DNA of 64,000 nucleotides from Diospyros lotus. Taxonomy: Eukaryota > Streptophyta > Magnoliopsida > Ericales > Ebenaceae. A program made the position numbers and the translations under genes. The stretch lies in assembly GCF_014633365.1 (NCBI RefSeq), contig NC_068340.1, positions 23,105,879-23,169,878 on the forward strand, given 5' to 3'. The notes under the pieces were generated by a model that saw only the letters and a list, made by a program, of their open reading frames with translations, was not told where the DNA came from and made no database searches. Position 1 is the stretch's first letter; every line of letters begins with the position of its first letter. Positions 21,645-34,366 of this stretch are shown here, one piece after another.

Positions 21645-24089
21645 TCAAGGAGGCTTGAATCCTTTTTCCATCAATATTTTGTGGGTGCCATTTAATGAAC
21701 TTATTCCTTGAATGTTAGGAAGTTTCAATCTAATCCCCTTCTTTTGCTCCCTCAACACCCTTACCAACTTTTCCTTTTCATGACTTGGTGGCTTGGATTT
21801 CGAAGAAGAAGAAACATCCAAAGAACACAGTTTGTCTCTTTTGGATGGACAATCTTTTTGCTTCTCTCCCAAAGAGCCCAAGACCACGACCTTGTTCTTG
21901 GCATCCAAAATTTGTTCCTACTCATTAAAAGAGTTAGCTATGCAATTTTCTTTAGGGTCATATTATCTCTCTACCAAATGAACAATGCCATCCCTCATTA
22001 AGACTTCTTTTTCATTGCCATTAAAATGTTTCATAGCCTTAAATACATTAAATGTAACCATCTCATCATAAATTCTAAGGCTAAGTGTTCCTTGTTCGAC
22101 ATCAATCAAAGCTTTCCCTGTGGTAAGAAAAGGTCTCCCTAAAATTAAGGTTATATCATAATCTTTTTTGATGTCCAAAACGATGAAGTCAACAGGAAAA
22201 ATAAACTTATCTACTTTTACCAAAACATCTTCCACTACTCCCCTTGGATATTTGATACTTCTGTCTGCCAATTGAAGAGAAATCGTGGTAGGTGTTGGTT
22301 CTTTTAATCCAAGCTTCTTGAAAATAGAGTAAGGCATTAGGTTGATACTAGCACCCAAATCACATAGAGCTCGTTCAAAGAATAAACTACTAATGGTATA
22401 AGGAATAGTAAAACTCCCTAGATCTTTAAGTTTTGGTGGTAGTTTGTTTTGCAATACGGCGCTACTTTCCTCCTTTAACATGACAGTTTCATGGTCCTCT
22501 AGTTTCCTCTTATTTAATAAGATTTTCTTCATGAATTTCACATACCTGGGCATTTGAGACAGAGCTTCAGCAAATGGTATATTGATATGTAACTTCTTGA
22601 AGACCTCTAAAAATTTCTCAAATTGTTTATCCAACTTGTGTTTGCGCAACCTTTGAGGAAACGGAATAGGTGGAACATATGGCTTGACCGATGGCAAAGC
22701 AACCTTCACTTTTTCAACTACTAATTTGGGCTCATCATCTTGATCAGTTGTCTCCTTAGCTGTACCATTTTCTTTTGCCACACTTGGTTTCTTAACATGG
22801 ATTTTTGGCAACTGCACCCTGCTCCTTGTTGTGATCGCATTCACTTGCTCCTTGGGGTTAACTTCCGTATTACTTGGCCACGTGCCCGGTTGCCTTTCTA
22901 TTAGGATTTTTGCTAGCTGCCCAATTTGATTTTCAATATTCTTAATGGTTGCGTCAGTCCGTTCGCTTCGTTCTTGACGCTTGGAAATCGCTTATTCCAA
23001 TCCTCCTTTTTCTTCATGTGGTCTTCCCTGTTTTGGTGGATTTTGAATGCCTTGATTGTTGCCATATGAAAAATTAGGATGGTTCATCCATCCGGGAATG
23101 TAAGTCTGAGAAAATGGATTATTCAATGGTTGCTGGAAATTTTGTTGACGCGAAAAATTCTGTGCATAAGCAGCATGCTCTGTGAAAGAAGAATCCATAA
23201 TGAGCAATGGACATTTGGATGATTGATGAGTTGCTCCACAAGTTACACAAACTGGAAGAGAACCTTACACCATATTAACTGATGGAAAATATTTTAAGGC
23301 TTTCATTTGCTTTGATAGTGCGTCAATTTTGGCCAACATCAACGTGTTAACATCCACTTCATGCATTCTATCTACTCTTTTATGTGAGTTTCTATCTGGC
23401 CACATCACAAACTGCTCACTCATTGTCTTGAAAAGGTCATGAAGCTGCCCAGCTGATTTATTTCGAATGGAACCACCTGCTGTAGAATCCACAGCTAAAC
23501 GGCTATAAGGAGTTAACCCAGCGTAGAAATAATGATTTTGGGATGGTATTGGAAAACCATGGCTTGGACACTTCCTCAGAAACTCTTTGAACCTTTCCCA
23601 TGCCTCATGAAAGTTTTCTAATTCGGCTTGTTAGAAAGTTGAAATTTCATGCTTAAGCCTACTAATCTTAGTCGGTGGAAAATATTTTAGCGTGAACTTT
23701 ATAACCAAATCCACCCATGTAGTGATGTTACCGGGTGGTAGTGAGTCCAACCACTCCCGAGCTTTATCTTTTAGAGTATGAGAAAATAATCCCATCTTAA
23801 GTGCTTTTTCATTGATCCCTTGATACTTGAAGTTGCCACAATACTCCCGAAAATGAGAGAGATGGTAGTGTGAATTTTCATCACTTCTCCCATAGAATGG
23901 AATGTTGTTGGAGAACAAATTTATCACATCCTGCCTCAACCGGAAGTTATTGTGCCCATATAGAGGATAGACTATGCTCGACCGGTTCTCAACAACAGGG
24001 GGCATCATGAAATGCCCCATCAAGATATCTCTCTCATTAATCTCAACAGGACGCTCCACTTGAATAAGCTGATTTCCGTTGTCTTCCAT
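21645..24089 (-). pseudogene. gag-pro: Athila-like gag-protease frame with five nonsense codons
   Basis: From ATG 24089 a single minus-strand frame of about 815 codons runs to 21645 without a frameshift. It is interrupted by stops at 23631, 23265, 22992, 21963 and about 21921. The gag core reads FREYCGNFKYQGINEKALKM, DKAREWLDSLPPGNITTW and FTLKYFPPTK. A knuckle CVTCGATHQSSKC lies near 23250. The protease has an intact-looking ALCDLGASINLMPYSIFKKL (about 22365) and ILGRPFLTTG (about 22130). Gag packages RNA and protease matures the polyprotein. There is no reverse transcriptase after it. Confidence 0.88.
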
Positions 24090-24318
24090 AGTGCTCTGTT
24101 GTTGTCCCCTTTTTACTCTCTATTCACGATGTCTTTGATGGAAAGTTCGTTCAATCTTCGGATCAAACTCAACAAGATCAAGACGTTCTGAACGCTGGAT
24201 GCACTATTTCAATCCTAACACAACAAGAATTGAAATAGTTTAGCATAAAAAATTAAAGGAAGCAACACAAGTGTTAAATCTAATCTTAGCTAAAGCAATA
24301 ATCAAAAGAGCCAATCCC

Positions 24319-24338
24319 TGGCAACGACGCCAAAAACT
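24319..24338 (-). other. Primer binding site of Athila-like element
   Basis: TTTTTGGCGTCGTTGCCAGG on the minus strand next to the LTR end; typical Athila/Tat TGGCGCCGTTGCC-type site with one transition. Confidence 0.82.
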
Positions 24339-24918
24339 TGTTCAGGTATTCTTTCCTGCAAGTGAACGGAATCGTAACAAGTAATATAATGATAAATAGA
24401 GTATCGTTTTCACGAAGATTAGCTTTTGATCCCTACTTTAACCACTATTAACTTTAATAAGCCACACATAATTAAAAGAATATTCAATGGAAGTTTTATA
24501 TTAATTAAAACTAACTCACCAAATGGAAAACACAAAATAATTCTTTAGGTTTTTGAATGTAGAAATCTAATGCACTAGGGTTCATGAATCCACCGTAGTT
24601 CTTTAATTGGTTTAATCTTTTAGTGATCGGGTTTTATAATTCTAGCTTTAAGCTGAAAATCGATGATCCTAAGTTAATCAAAAGCCTCTCTCGATGGTCA
24701 ATCGAATCTATGCTTACATATGAGATTAATTATCTCTAATTAATCTGCAAATATACAAACATGCATTTATCCACAATGAACAACAAAATAAGATTTCACA
24801 AGGCATAACGGTATCTCTACCTATTATTGAACCTTATGTTGTTTATTACCAAGTGCTAATCTATATTGAATATCTCGAAAGCAATATAAATCACAAACAC
24901 GTTTTAATGGCGACCAAG
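24339..24918 (-). repeat. 5' LTR of Athila-like element, inner half
   Basis: Matches 18287-18870. It is interrupted after CCAAG (24914-24918) by the Tekay-like element. Confidence 0.9.
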
Positions 24919-27107
24919 TGTAATACCTCATATTTTCGTAAGGTTGCCACGTATTTTAAGTGAGTTTAAAATATCAAAAAATATGCTTGAAATGAAAACA
25001 AGTGATTGAATCGGTCGCAGGGAGTGCCCTGGAGCTTAGATACCTAAGGAAAAATGTATATTTTTGACGAGCGTCTCGAAGCGATATTTATGGCGCTGAA
25101 AGAAATAAAATAAGAGACGATTTTCAGTTAAGCTAAGTTATAGCCTGAAAAGATCGAATGATGGTAAGCGCTTCCCAAAAATCGTACATATCGAGTAATT
25201 TTGAGTTATTAATTTGAGATTTTAAGTATCTCGATAAATTTGATATTTGAGGGTGTAATTGTAATTAGAGAATTATCAAGACGAAATAAGGATAAAATTA
25301 AGAGCTTATGTGATAAAATATTAAAGTTGAGGACTTGAAATAAGGGCCAAAATGTCATTTGAAAGAAGTTAGGGAATTAGCTTGGATTTCAAAAGTTAAA
25401 TCTATTTTAGTTTTGGATTTCAAAAGCCATTCAAATATATCTTTGAGTCTTTGGAGTCCATGGCTTAGATTGTGACAAGTGGCATAATGTGATTGGTTGA
25501 AGAAATCTATAAAATGGCACCATGAGTTGTTCTCAAATCATTTCAAGCAAGTTTGAGAGTTGAGGCACTCTAAGAGGAGGAGCTTGCTCTAGAGAGAGAG
25601 TAGGAAGTTCGGCAAGAAGGCGGGAAGGAATGGAAAGAGAAGCCGGGGAGAACGAGCCTTGTCGGAGTTACGAGTCTTCGCTAGAATTTACTGAAATTAG
25701 TCAGAAAAAAAGTGAGGTAAGTCTGATTTTTTTTTGATAATCCTGTAGAGGGGGAAGAAAGGGTCGCGTAGGTTCAAACGGGGGTCGAATCGGAGTTAAA
25801 ATGAGGAAGTTATGGCTGAAATACGAAAGAGAGGCGAAGCTGTCCGAAACTGCTAGGCAGCGCGTGAGTTACATGTGCCAGAAATGGCTGCTCGTGAAGG
25901 CGCGTGAGCCACCTTCTGGGGGTGCGTGAGGGAGCGTTAGAGGCCCATTTTCCTTCAAATTTTTCAGTTATGACCCTACTTTAATACCCTTCAATCCTAT
26001 GTAAAATTATTTGAGGTTAGGTTTACCAAAACTCGTGTTTTCTGCAGAAACCTAGGCCGTTGCTGTGAAATTATACCGTCCAAGAGATAAACCAACAAGG
26101 TGAGACTCCTATACTCCAAATCCTATTTTTTATTCTCTTATGAGAGACTTCTACTGCATGAGACGTGTTTTGTGAAGTTCTTATACATAAACTCTTGTTA
26201 TTCTCTTACGTGAAATCATGTTGCATATATGAAATGTATTTTTTTGGAAAATATATGCTATTGGCTTTTTAATTGTTGCATTTATAAAATTCGTGTGGCC
26301 ATACTGTTGTACCTATTTATTGTTGGCCGAGAGCAAAAGTTGGATATCCTTCGAGAGGCGCTATGCGTGCGCCATTGAGAAAGCTCTCATGGGGAAGACC
26401 GTGAGTCTAAGGAACAACCGATGTGGTGCTTGCATGAGTTCTATGAGGTCGGGCCGAAGTGACATGGTTAGGGACCTCCTGAGAGGTGCTATGCGTGCGC
26501 CATTGAGAAAGCTCTCATTGGAGGAGGCTAACGTGTTCACGAGGCACTTCAGAGTATTTTTTGTTGTCTTCTCATACATTTTATACTTGATCATGCTTCG
26601 GTATAAACTGTTTTTGGAGTTTTTCACTAGAAGATTCATCTTCTAATTGGACAATGTCCATGGAATATTCAAACGTTCCAGGTTCGACGAGCAGCTTTAA
26701 GGGAAATGAGGTAGCTGAAGAATAAGTTTAATTCGTTGTCTGTAGCATGTGTAGAATATCTCTATTTATCTACAAGCTTATGTATGTCTTGGATATGTTT
26801 AAGACATTCAGTTATCACTTACGAGAGATGATGTCCATGTAATGCATTTTGTAGACGTCTTGAACAATTTTATTTATGATAAATAAAGTATTATAGTTGT
26901 GAACCATATCAGGTTCGATCTAGCTTCCGCATTCAAGATTTTAACGCCTGTCTTAGCTATTTGATTATTGGGTTTGTTAAGCTGAGAAGGTGAAAAATAG
27001 GGTTTTTTGGGATATTGTGTGATGTATGACAACTATTGTGATATGAAAAATTTTTATATTCCCAAAATCCTAAGTTATAACACGCTCAAGAAAATTAGGG
27101 TGTTATA
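24919..27107 (+). repeat. 5' LTR of Tekay-like element
   Basis: 2,189 bp, ending GTGTTATA where CA has decayed to TA. A ~40-bp direct repeat (GCTATGCGTGCGCCATTGAG) occurs at about 26360 and 26491. TATAAAA at 25508-25514 and AATAAA at 26882-26887. Confidence 0.93.
25508..25514 (+). promoter_or_regulatory. TATA box of Tekay-like 5' LTR
   Basis: TATAAAA, about 590 bases into the LTR; conserved in the other LTR at 31775-31781. Confidence 0.6.
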
Positions 27108-27108
27108 G

Positions 27109-27125
27109 TTGGTATTAGAGCTTAA
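27109..27125 (+). other. Primer binding site of Tekay-like element
   Basis: TTGGTATTAGAGC directly after the LTR; initiator tRNA-Met type with one C-to-T change. Confidence 0.8.
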
Positions 27126-30100
27126 GTTTATTGGAAGACTTAAGTGACTTTGATATAGTTGATATTAGAGCGAAATGTTATTTGGAGACTTAGGAGAAGT
27201 TTGACTGGGAGACTTAAGAGGATCCGATATTGATAGAACCAGTTAGTAGGAACCCAAGTGAAGGCTTAGGGGAAATAGACTAATGGTTCATAAGACGGAA
27301 CCCCTATTTGGAGATTCGGGGATTGACGACTGAAGTCTTAAAGGTTATGGATTTAAGTGTGGTGTAGTGAAAGTGCATGTCTAGGAAAGTTCTGGCTAAG
27401 AAAAGACTTGGTATTTAAGTGTGTCCATTTGTGACCCACCTCTCTTTCCTGGGAACTTACCTAGTGTACTATTCACGTATATACACTATTCTAGTATATA
27501 GTTACTATTCTCAGCGAATAGTAGAAGCCTGATGGAAGTTAGTTTAAGCAAAATAATATAGCTATTGAAGTTAGGATCCGACGATATGATTCGGGTGTAA
27601 GGTTGACTCGGTAACCATGATTATGGATCCGAGGGAATTAGAGACTATTGATTTAAGGTCACTAGTCAAAATCCTCACAGTGAAAGATAAGGTGATTATT
27701 AGTTATTGAGGATGACCGAATCATGAATGATTAGTCTGATGTGGCATGGCTTAGCTGATAAGCTAAGGACCAAATAATAAGGATTTTTCAAGGATCATTT
27801 AGTGCCACAAAAATAAGATGTATAGATAAAGGATCTAATGGATTGGATCAAGCGAGAGACTGAAGAAGGTCGAGGGATGGCATGTCAGTTACGTCAATTA
27901 AATGAGGTGATAGTGGTGCAACTGATGTGACTCGCAAAGATGGGATAAGGAACCCTAGCAGCGTGACGATACTGCTGGTTTGGTGTTCGTAGTAACAGAT
28001 CTGGATCTAGGGACTCGCGTGCAGAGGGATGATGGATGGCTTGCGGTAAGGTACGTGAGGCCCATCGACCGAAATATCATAAGCAGACTGTATGGGAGAC
28101 GATTAGATGCTAAAGATTTGGGACAACCCAGTAGGGTCTGTGCCTTGTAGAGGGGTTTAAAGTCCCAATGGTCTAGGATGCGAGATGTGCCGCTAGTTGT
28201 GATTGATCGAGGCCGAAAACCTCGGGAATCTAAATGTGATGAATTGAATATGGATTGAGTGTCCTATTTAAAGAATTGTATCTAGGTTCGTGGTCATCTT
28301 GGGAATGGGTGGCATAACAAACAATGCGAGGCTCAAGAGTAGAATACCTCGATGTCTAGTACGACAATGCTAAGTGAGATCATGGGATGGTCATGTCTGC
28401 AATTGCGGTGTATTGCAGAATGAGTTAGACACATGGTTGTGATAGTGAATGATAGTTCTCGGAGGACTACAACGAGACCGTGCAGTTTCACTCGGGGCGT
28501 ACCTATGTAGGGGTTGACACTTGGTGTAGGAGCAAGCCTATTATGTGACCGGGTTGATGGTGATAGCTTGTGTGCTGGCTGACGGTGAATGTAGTGCCTA
28601 GGAGGAACTAATTTGATAGTCGCAGGTCGATAGTCAGTTGGATCTGAAGAATGGAATCTCGGTGAGTGAGATTTCAGGTAGTAGAGCATGGCTAGTCTAA
28701 AGCCTTGACGATGAGTTGTGGAAATCTTGGTTCAAGGAAGAGATCAGGTACCAAAAAAAGGTCAGAGTTGCTTGATAGGTTGTAGCGACGAAAAAAGGAA
28801 TGATGAGATACCTAGTCAATAGAATTGGTGACTATGGTTCAGTGTGTCAAGTGGGCTTGGAGATTTAGAGATCGTGGACTCAAAGTAAACCTAAGAGAAG
28901 GTTTGCATGAGGAGTACCGTAGAGATTAACGTTGTTAGAACTTGATAGATGATCAGAAAGTTGAACATGGCTAGATGTGCGAAGCCATTGTGAATCTTGG
29001 GATTTAGGCCAAGAATTTCGAGGAGCCTAGCAAGTTCGAGGATTTGAAAAATGCTGAGTGTATGCAAGGAAGACATGCCTTAGAGTTGACTTCCAATAAG
29101 CTGAAGGGTGACCCTAACTTTGTGGTCACCCATGCAAGAACCTTGGCCGTGTGATGGGGTGAGGGAGGTGTGATGACCTGCTCAAAAGTCTGGTAGGCCC
29201 AGAATCTTAGCCATGATAAGGTGAGGGAGGTGTGAATGCCGCCTAAAAGTCATGTAGGCAAGGTAGGTAACCCAGGTTCGTCGTTGGAAAAGGGTGTGTG
29301 TGAACGCTGGCCCTGGATGGGGGTGAGGGAGGTGTGGATACCGCCCAAAAGTCTGGTAAGCCCGAAGAAGTTGAGGAAGAAGGTTTCTGAACTGTCTAAA
29401 TTGAGGTAGGGAAAGTGCCTTGGATTTTGGAAATTGAGGTAAGGTTACTTTGAGGAAACGACTCATGAGAATGAGTTATGTCAATTTGTTGTCAACTTGG
29501 ACAATGAAAATGCCAAGGTGAAATCTTGAGCCTTGTAGAGGTTTTGAGTTGGAAACTTTGATTGTCCATGATTTGAGACATGATGATTTGATTGAGATGA
29601 TAGTATATCCGTGTAAGGAAGACACGCGATGATCAAAAGTCTGGGTACGATTTGTGAGAAGGGACATATGGATAGGTTATGCCATAGGCAACCGCATGGG
29701 ACCCAAATCGTTATCGAGATAGCTGAAAGGCAAATCTTCGAAATATTTATGTAATGGTTTGAGGTGCGTAGCTCAAGACCATAGTGAGATTTCGTTGAGA
29801 GTAGAAGCCAAACCTATGGGTTGTTTAATGGTGATTTCGACACCTATGGGGAGGAATATGGAGTCCTCAGGGATGTGTGACCCAAGGATCCATGAGGTTT
29901 GGAGTTACGCTTGGTATGAGAAATAGTGCCAGAAGTGACAAAGGAAGGGACTAGAGCTTTGTGATAGGATCCCTAAGCTGTCTATGAAAAGATTGAAAGT
30001 ATGTTGAAATTGGCAGACTGTTGTTAGAGATTTGTGAAGAGAATTTATGGAGTAGTTATATCCATGTCAGGACTCATGAGGATAGTTAAGTGAAAATGGT

Positions 30101-30289
30101 CTTCCGAATGTAGTGAAAGCTTGTGATAGCTCAAAGGATTGGGTTGCGTGTTGATGCAACATAACCTTGTGATCGTGTGTGGATCACGTCGAGGCACAAG
30201 GTAAGCTACCCGATGTGTGACTTGGTGCTGGCAGTTGGGGTATGTGCTATTGAGGTTATGGAAGCACTACCGATGCGATAAGATGTTTG
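27126..30289 (+). other. Degraded interior of Tekay-like element without recognisable genes
   Basis: No gag or protease frame could be read. Around 29440-29740 the words AGGAAACGACTCATGAGAA, CATGATTTGAGA and GCATGGGACCCAAA parallel the leader of the gag-only element (about 2517-2690), so this stretch is leader-like. Around 29155-29370 a GGGTGAGGGAGGTGTG block recurs three times. Confidence 0.55.
29155..29370 (+). repeat. Threefold GGTGAGGGAGGTGTG repeat
   Basis: Copies begin near 29157, 29219 and 29322. Each is followed by a CCGCCCAAAAGTCTGGTA-like stretch; spacings are about 62 and 103 bases. Confidence 0.7.
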
Positions 30290-30790
30290 AGGTGATCACG
30301 GACCACAAAAGTCTGAGGTATGTGTTCTCACAAAAAGAGCTGAACATGAGGTAGCGATTGTGGATGGAGCTCTTGAAGGACTACGACTACACCTTTTGTA
30401 TCACCCAGGGCGTGCCAATGAGATGGCCTGGATGATGGCCCAGGGGTGGCCGCTGTTGAGGCTTTTAAGCCTAATGTTGGTGAGTGTAGTGCCGAAGGGT
30501 TCGTCTGTCTTGATAGCTGACCTGGCGGTTCGGCTGGATCTGGAGACCAAGATACGAGAAACTAGTGGGGGAGACCGGTGTATACATCTATGGATAGATG
30601 AGTGTGGCCAGCCCAGGGGTTCTGATTTTTGAAATGTGAGATGACATTCTCAAGTTTCGGGGTAGTATGTGCATGCCTAAAGTTTGGGAGGAGCACCTGC
30701 CTTTGGTTGAGTTCATGTTACCACAGTAGCGTCAGAATGGCTTCTTGTATGGTTTGTGGTGGAATAACACTATCAGTCGCCCGATATACC
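30290..30790 (+). pseudogene. pol: RNase H and integrase remnants of Tekay-like pol
   Basis: ITDHKSLRYVFSQKELNMR followed by a stop, then MELLKDYDY and, after a frameshift, YHPGRANEMAW. These are the C-terminal RNase H motifs of chromoviruses. Near 30685, PKVWEEHLPLVEFML is an integrase motif, so most of integrase between them is deleted. The following sequence is in disarray up to the ATTTCGAGGACGAAATTC segment at 31151. Confidence 0.75.
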
Positions 30791-31165
30791 AAAACTATCG
30801 ACTGTTGGACCCTCAGTCGAGCAGTCCCTATGGTTGAATCGAGTGGGTGGGGCAGTCCATACCCAGGTTAGGAATGTCGGGACCACTGGAGGTGAGGAAG
30901 CCTCTGCTAGCAGGTGTGCTAGATTCCTTTGGGGAGGAGCGATCCCACGTCGGGCCGACGGAGGGAATGCTAGATGTATGGGTGCTAGCTGTTGACTGTT
31001 GAGGTATGGTTGTTGGCCGTTCTTGTTTGCTCACCACCAGAAAAGTTAGATTGGAAATATTGGAATTTTGTGGACTATGAGATATGTATGAGATATGTCC
31101 AAGATGTGAAATGGCTTATTTTGATTGTTGGAGATTGCGTGTATGAGCCAATTTCGAGGACGAAA

Positions 31166-31184
31166 TTCTTTTAAGAGGGTAGAT
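31166..31184 (+). other. Polypurine tract region of Tekay-like element
   Basis: TTTTAAGAGGGTAGAT follows CGAGGACGAAATTC and ends at the 3' LTR. The tract is worn by transitions. Confidence 0.7.
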
Positions 31185-33375
31185 TGTAATACCCCATATT
31201 TTCGTAAGGTTGCCACGTATTTTAAGTGAGTTTAAAATATCGAAAAATATGCTTGAAATGACAACAAGTGACCGAATCGGTCGCATGGAGTGCCTTGGAG
31301 GTTAGATACCTAAGGACAAAGGAATATTTTTGACGAACATATCGAAGCGATATTTATGGCGTTGAAAGAAATAAAATAAGAGACGATTTTCGGTTAAGCT
31401 AAATTATAGCCTGAAAAGATCGAATGATGGTAAGGGCTTCCCGAAAATCGTACATATCGATTAATTTTGAGTTATTAATTTTGAGATTTTAAGTATCTCG
31501 ATAAATTTGATGTTTGAGGGTGTAATTGTAATTAGAGAATTATCCAGACGAAATAAAAATAAAATTAAGAACTTATGTGGTAAAATATTAAAGTTGAGGA
31601 CTTGAAATAAGGGCCAAAATGTCATTTGAAAGAAGTTAGGGAATTAACTTGGATTTCAAAAGTTAAATCTATTCTAGTTTTGGATTTCAAAAGCCATTTA
31701 AATATATCTTTGAGTCTCTGGAGTCCATGGTTTAGATTGTGACAAGTGGCATAATGTGATTAGTTGAAGAAATCTATAAAAAGGCACCATGGGTTGTTCT
31801 CAAATCATTCCAAGCAATTTTGAGAGTTGAGGCACTCTAAGAGGAGGAGCTTGCTTTAGAGAGAGAGAGTAGGAAGTTCGGCAAGAAGGCGGGAAGGAAT
31901 CGAAGGAGAAGCCGGGGAGAACGAGCCTCGTCGGAGTTACGAGTCTTTGCCGAAATTCGCTGAAATTAGTTAAAAAAAAAAAGCGAGGTAAGTCCTTTTT
32001 TTTAATAATCCTGTAGAGGGGGAAGAGAGGGTCGCGTAGGTTCAAACGGGGGTCGAATTGGAGTTAAAATGAGGAAGTTGTGGCTGAAATACGAAAGAGA
32101 GGCGAAACTGTCCGAAACTGCTAGGCAGCGCGTGAGTTACACTCGCCGGAAATGGCTGTGCGTGAAGGCGGGTGAGCCACCTTCCGGGGGTGCGTGAGGG
32201 CGCGTTAGAGGCCCATTTTCCTTCAAATTTTTTAGTTATGCCCCTACTTTAATACCCTTCAACCCTATGTAAAAATATTTGAGGTTAGGTTTACCAAAAC
32301 TCGTGTTTTCTACAGAAACCTAGGTCGTTTGCTGTGAAATTATACCGTCCAAGAGATAAACCAACAAGGTGAGACTCCTATACTTCAAATCCTATTTTTT
32401 ATTCTCTTATGAGAGACTTCTATTGCATGAGGTGTGTTTTGTGAAGTTCTTATACATAAACTCTTGTTATTCTCTTACGTGAAATCATGTTGCATATATG
32501 AAATGTATTTTTCTGGAAAATATATGCTATTGGCTTTTTAATTGTTGTATTTATAAAATTTGTGTGACCATATTGTTTTACCTATTTGTTGTTGGTCTTG
32601 GCAAAAGTCGGATATCCTTCGAGAGTTGCTATGCGTGCGGCATCGAGAAAGCTCTCGTGGGGAAGACCGTGAGTCTAAGAAACAACGGATGTGGTGCTTG
32701 CATGAGTTCTATGAGGTCGGGCCGAAATGACATGGTTAGGGACCTCCCGAGAGGCGCTATGCGTGCGCCATTGAGAAATCTCTCGTTGGAGGAGGCTAAC
32801 GTGTTCATGAGATACTTCAGAGTAGTTCTCGTTGTTTTCTCATACATTTTATACCTGATCATGCATCGATATAAACTATTTTTGTAGTTTTTCACTAGAA
32901 GATTCATCTTCTAATTGGACTATGTCCCTGGAATATTCAAACGTTCCAGGTTCGACGAGCAACTCTAAGGGAAAGGAGGTAACTGAAGAATAAGTTTAAT
33001 TCGTTGTCTGTAGCATGTGTAGAATATCTCTATTTATCTACAAGCTTATGTATGTCTTGGATATGTTTAAGACGTTCAGTTATCACTTAAGAGAGATGAT
33101 GTCCATGTAATATATTTTGTAGACGTCTTGAACAATTTTATTTATGATAAATAAAGTATTATGGTTGTGAACCATATCAGGTTCGATCTAACTTCTGTAT
33201 TCAAGATTTTAACACCTGTATTAGCTATTTGATTATTGGGTTTGTTAAGCTGAGAAGGTGAAAATTAAGGTTTTTTGGGATATTGTGTGATGTATGACAC
33301 CTATTGTGATATGAAAAATTTTTATATTCCCAAAATCCTAAGTTATAACACGCCTAAGAAAATTGGGGTGTTACA
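31185..33375 (+). repeat. 3' LTR of Tekay-like element
   Basis: 2,191 bp, matching the 5' LTR end to end. TATAAAA at 31775-31781 and AATAAA at 33150-33155. The same ~40-bp internal repeat is present near 32625 and 32755. Confidence 0.93.
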
Positions 33376-34366
33376 CCAAGCATCAAAACAGAATTAGTGC
33401 ATAACAAACGATCAACTCGAAAGACAAGAATATAATAAAACCCAAATACTTTTAATTAAACCATTATTTAACTAGGTTTCATCAATCACCCTAACTACAA
33501 AGTACTTAGCCTAACATAGTTTCAACTAACGAAAGAATAAAAAAAACAAAATTCATGATGTTGGAGAGAAGAAAGAACAGAAAAATAAAACTAAAACCGA
33601 AGATCTTCAAGAAAATCTCCTCCTTCCTCAACTTGCCGTCTTCTCCTCTCCAAATAAAGCTCCTAAATCTCTCAAGAATCATTCCTTATATAGTACTTTT
33701 TAGGTCTTCAAAGTCGTGTCCCTTGAGAAAGCCCATCTTCACTTGATTTGAAAGGAAACAGGCTCAAAATGACATTTTTGCGAAGCCTAAAGCCTTACCA
33801 CGACCTTACCACGGAATGCTTTCTGCGGTAAGGTCGTGAGCCACATAATGAAAATCTTGTCACAGGCTTATCACATAATGCTTTTCGTGGTAAGGTCGTG
33901 AGCCACAGAATGAAAATCTTGTCACGGGCTTACCCTAGAATGGTTTCTGCTTTAAGGTCGTGAGCCACAAAATACTTCTTCAACCACGGCTTCATCACGA
34001 AATGCTTTCCGCGATAAGGCCGTGAGTCACAGAAAACAATTCTTATCACGACCTTACCACGTAATGTTTTGCGTGACAACACCGAGCCATTTCTCTTTGA
34101 TTTTCAACATTTCACCAATGACGTTATTTTTTCAGTGCTTTGCGACATCACCATCCTCGACCCCGAATGGACCTTTGACCTTGCCTTTATTGCCATTTTA
34201 TCTCAAAAAATGCGACATCATCATCACTTTTTGCTCCAATTGTCTTCAACACATGCTCCACATCTACATAACCATATATAGAACCAAATCAAATATAAAT
34301 CATGCTCATTGAATGTCTAAATGCTAAGTTTATAGACCAAAATAAGTGTATAAAAGACACTTATCA
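33376..34366 (-). repeat. 5' LTR of Athila-like element, outer half
   Basis: Resumes with the duplicated CCAAG (33376-33380) and matches about 18865-19824 of the other LTR to the terminal TTATCA. Confidence 0.9.
33804..34090 (-). repeat. 62-bp tandem array in 5' LTR outer half
   Basis: Counterpart of the array in the other LTR, with units near 33804, 33866, 33928, 33989 and 34051. Copy number appears equal. Confidence 0.82.

Larger units (their letters stand above)
24919..33375 (+). mobile_element. Tekay-like Ty3/gypsy element with degraded interior, perfect CCAAG duplication
   Basis: LTRs 24919-27107 and 31185-33375 start TGTAATACC; the 3' copy ends GTGTTACA. CCAAG lies on both sides (24914-24918 and 33376-33380). 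A primer site and a polypurine region are present. The 4,077-bp interior contains scattered pol fragments (RNase H, integrase) and non-coding sequence, so it cannot encode its own enzymes. In the first ~200 bases the LTRs differ at about 8% of sites. It is inserted in the 5' LTR of the Athila-like element. Confidence 0.93.
18287..34366 (-). mobile_element. Athila-like Ty3/gypsy gag-pro element, split by another retrotransposon
   Basis: Read on the minus strand: 5' LTR (34366 down to 24339, interrupted by the insert 24919-33375), primer site, gag-protease frame, 3' untranslated region, polypurine tract and 3' LTR (19824-18287). Without the insert the element is about 7.6 kb. Reverse transcriptase, RNase H and integrase are absent, so it is non-autonomous. 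Target duplication is ATTGT/ACTGT (4 of 5). LTR divergence by eye is about 4-5% or more. It was inserted into the copia 3' LTR. Confidence 0.87.
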
